A stretch of 8,162 nt of DNA, from the NCBI GenBank assembly GCA_022837365.1, contig JALHHV010000053.1, forward strand, positions 1,411 through 9,572, given 5' to 3'. Source of the DNA: Desulfovibrio sp. (GTDB lineage Bacteria; Desulfobacterota; Desulfovibrionia; Desulfovibrionales; Desulfovibrionaceae). This document shows positions 6,516 through 8,162 of this stretch, piece after piece; positions within the stretch are counted from its first letter, which is position 1; each line of letters starts with the position of its first letter. The notes beneath the pieces were generated by a model. That model saw only the letters and a program-made list of their open reading frames with translations. It was not told the DNA's origin and did no database searches. The position numbers and the translations under genes were made by a program.

Positions 6516-8162
6516 CTAGAAGGCCAGCACGCTGTCGATTTCCTCGTCCGTGAAGTCCCACACGGTGTTGTGCGGGGGGCACGGTTCCTCGAAGAACTCG
6601 GGCAGGCGGTCGTGCGCGCTGGTGAACCCGGCGCGCCGGTTGAAGTCCAGTTCGGCCTTCAGGATGGTCGTGCCGAGGGCCGTCACGTCGTCGCCCGTCA
6701 GGGCCAGATCGTACCGCGCATTGATCATGTCCACCAGCGCGTTGAACCCGTCGGGGATGTCCAGGATGGCGAAGGCGATGAACAGGCACATGCCGGTGGA
6801 GTCCACGGCGGCGGTGGCGATTTGCAGGTTGCGCGAAAGCTCCACCTGCCCTTCCTTGCCCAGCGGATCGACGAAGCCGCCCACCCGCAGGATGTTGGTG
6901 GCCACGGCGTACCCGGCGGTGTGGTCCGCGCCCATGGGGGTGGTGGCGTAGGTCAGGCCCACGCCCTTCACCGCGCGCGGGTCGTAGGCCGGAATGGCCT
7001 GGTTCTTCACCACCGGCACGCGCGTAAGCCCGTACATCTGGCCCACGGCCGCCGCGCCGCACCCCAGGATGCGCCCTAGGGGGGTTCCCTGGCGGATCTG
7101 CTTGATCAGATCCAGCGCGGCCTTGGCGTCGCCCCATGGGATGACGCCCGCGTCCATGGCCACGGCCACGGCCACCGAGGTTTCGATGGAATCAATGCCC
7201 GCCTCGTCGAACTCGCGGTCGGCGTAGGCGATGGCGTCCAGGTCGTCGATGGCGGCGTCCGCCCCCAGCGCCCAGATGGTCTCGTACTCGAAGCCGCTGG
7301 TGATGTACTTGCCCTGCTTGTCCACGTAGTGCTGCGAGCAGCGGATGACGCACCCCGCGTGGCAGCCGTGGGTGGTCTTGCCGCCGCGTTCCTCAATGGT
7401 GGCGGCCATGGTTTCGCCGCCGATGTTGTTGGCCCACTCGTTGCGGCCCCGGCGGAAGTTTTCCGTGGGCAGGCCGCCCGCCTCGTTCAGGATGTTCACC
7501 AGTACGTTGGTGCCGTACTTGGGCAGCCCCTGGCCGGTGACGGGGTGGGTGGTCAGGGCGTTGGCGAAGCGCTTGGCCGCGCTCTTGAATTCCTCGGGCC
7601 GGGCGATGAGCACGGCGGGCGCGCCCGCGTCGTCGATGACCACCGCCTTGATCCCCTTGGAGCCCATGACGGCCCCCAGCCCGCCGCGCCCGGCGCTGCG
7701 GATGTTGCCTTCCGGATCGGCGAAGGAAATGTTGGCGGCGGACAGCTTCATCTCGCCCGCCGGGCCGATGAGCGCCACGCCCACCTTGGGGCCGTACTTG
7801 GCCTGCAACACCTTGATGGCGTCGTAGTTGCCCGCGCCCATGATCTCGGCGGGGACCTCGTCGAAGGTCACGCCGTCCTTGTCCACCTTGATCACGGCGT
7901 ACGCGCCGTCGGCGGGCAGGCCCTCGAACACCAGCGCCTTGATGTCCAGGCGGGCCATCTTCTGCGAAAAGCTGCCGCCGCTGTTGCTTTCCTTGATGCC
8001 GCCGGTGAGGGGGCTCTTGGCCCCGCAGGAGATGCGGCCGGAGTTCACCGCGCTGGTGCCGGTGAGAAAACCGGGGGCGAACACGAGCTTGTTGTACTTG
8101 CCAAGGGGATGGCAGGTGGGCTTCACCTCGTCGGCAACGAACATGGACGTCAGGCCGCGCCC
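6516..8162 (-). CDS. aor: Tungsten-type aldehyde:ferredoxin oxidoreductase, N-terminus cut by the window edge
   Basis: Oxidises aldehydes to carboxylic acids, or the reverse, with ferredoxin, using a bis-pterin tungsten cofactor and one [4Fe-4S] cluster; cytoplasmic. The visible 548 residues begin inside the conserved GGRGL motif near the N terminus, so probably some 35 residues and the promoter lie beyond the right edge; the ATG at 8144 is internal. Family landmarks: LVFAPGFLTGT, SGRISCGAKSPLTGGI, NSGGSF, and AGRGGLGAVMGSKGIKAVVI (pterin domain); cluster cysteines in HGCHAGCVIRCS at visible residues 267, 271 and 275; FEYETIW and DHTAGY, which carry the Glu and His placed near the metal in the Pyrococcus enzyme; and the fourth cluster cysteine in DSTGMCLF at visible residue 459. 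The total of about 580 residues is close to the roughly 600 of known enzymes. It heads a cluster of cofactor sulfur-transfer genes. Tungsten rather than molybdenum is inferred from the family. Confidence 0.95.
   Translation of the reverse strand, partial: GRGLTSMFVADEVKPTCHPLGKYNKLVFAPGFLTGTSAVNSGRISCGAKSPLTGGIKESNSGGSFSQKMARLDIKALVFEGLPADGAYAVIKVDKDGVTFDEVPAEIMGAGNYDAIKVLQAKYGPKVGVALIGPAGEMKLSAANISFADPEGNIRSAGRGGLGAVMGSKGIKAVVIDDAGAPAVLIARPEEFKSAAKRFANALTTHPVTGQGLPKYGTNVLVNILNEAGGLPTENFRRGRNEWANNIGGETMAATIEERGGKTTHGCHAGCVIRCSQHYVDKQGKYITSGFEYETIWALGADAAIDDLDAIAYADREFDEAGIDSIETSVAVAVAMDAGVIPWGDAKAALDLIKQIRQGTPLGRILGCGAAAVGQMYGLTRVPVVKNQAIPAYDPRAVKGVGLTYATTPMGADHTAGYAVATNILRVGGFVDPLGKEGQVELSRNLQIATAAVDSTGMCLFIAFAILDIPDGFNALVDMINARYDLALTGDDVTALGTTILKAELDFNRRAGFTSAHDRLPEFFEEPCPPHNTVWDFTDEEIDSVLAF

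Overview
The window is very GC-rich (about two thirds GC, judged by eye) with strongly G/C-ending codons. Its gene content suits an anaerobic sulfate reducer of the Desulfovibrio / Nitratidesulfovibrio type: a tungsten-type aldehyde:ferredoxin oxidoreductase with its own sulfur-carrier genes, a CoA-disulfide/persulfide reductase fused to rhodanese, and a long-form HflX GTPase. The organism assignment is inference from gene content and composition, not from a marker gene.

Layout. Bases 1-1436 (+) hold the C-terminal two thirds or so of HflX, cut by the left edge. Bases 1437-2574 are a 1.14 kb stretch without a convincing gene. It contains an AT-richer promoter-like zone (about 1600-1820), a GC-rich segment full of inverted repeats (about 1811-2105), four tandem 14-bp units (2239-2294) and a compact hairpin (2434-2451). 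Bases 2575-4287 (+) encode a 570-residue FAD/NAD(P)H CoA-disulfide-reductase-like enzyme with a C-terminal rhodanese domain, closed by a strong intrinsic terminator built on a perfect 32-bp palindrome. Bases 4609-4848 (+) encode a 79-residue helical protein of unknown function.

The right half, read leftward on the minus strand, is one functional cluster: aor (cut by the right edge, 6516-8162), a 75-residue MoaD/ThiS-type carrier ending in Gly-Gly-Gly (6212-6439), a second 99-residue ubiquitin-fold protein lacking a C-terminal diglycine (5894-6193), and a HesA/MoeB/ThiF-type adenylating enzyme (4924-5799). The obvious model is that the E1-like enzyme adenylates the Gly-Gly-Gly carrier, which then supplies dithiolene sulfur for the pterin cofactor of the oxidoreductase. 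The cluster is punctuated by RNA structure: a large GC hairpin between aor and the first carrier gene, and an intrinsic terminator directly after the second carrier gene, before the E1 gene. These could set unequal dosage of enzyme, carriers and E1.

The points most worth a second look are the diglycine-less second carrier, the E1 enzyme without the usual zinc-binding cysteine pairs, the intra-operon terminator, and the structured, promoter-bearing intergenic region upstream of the reductase.
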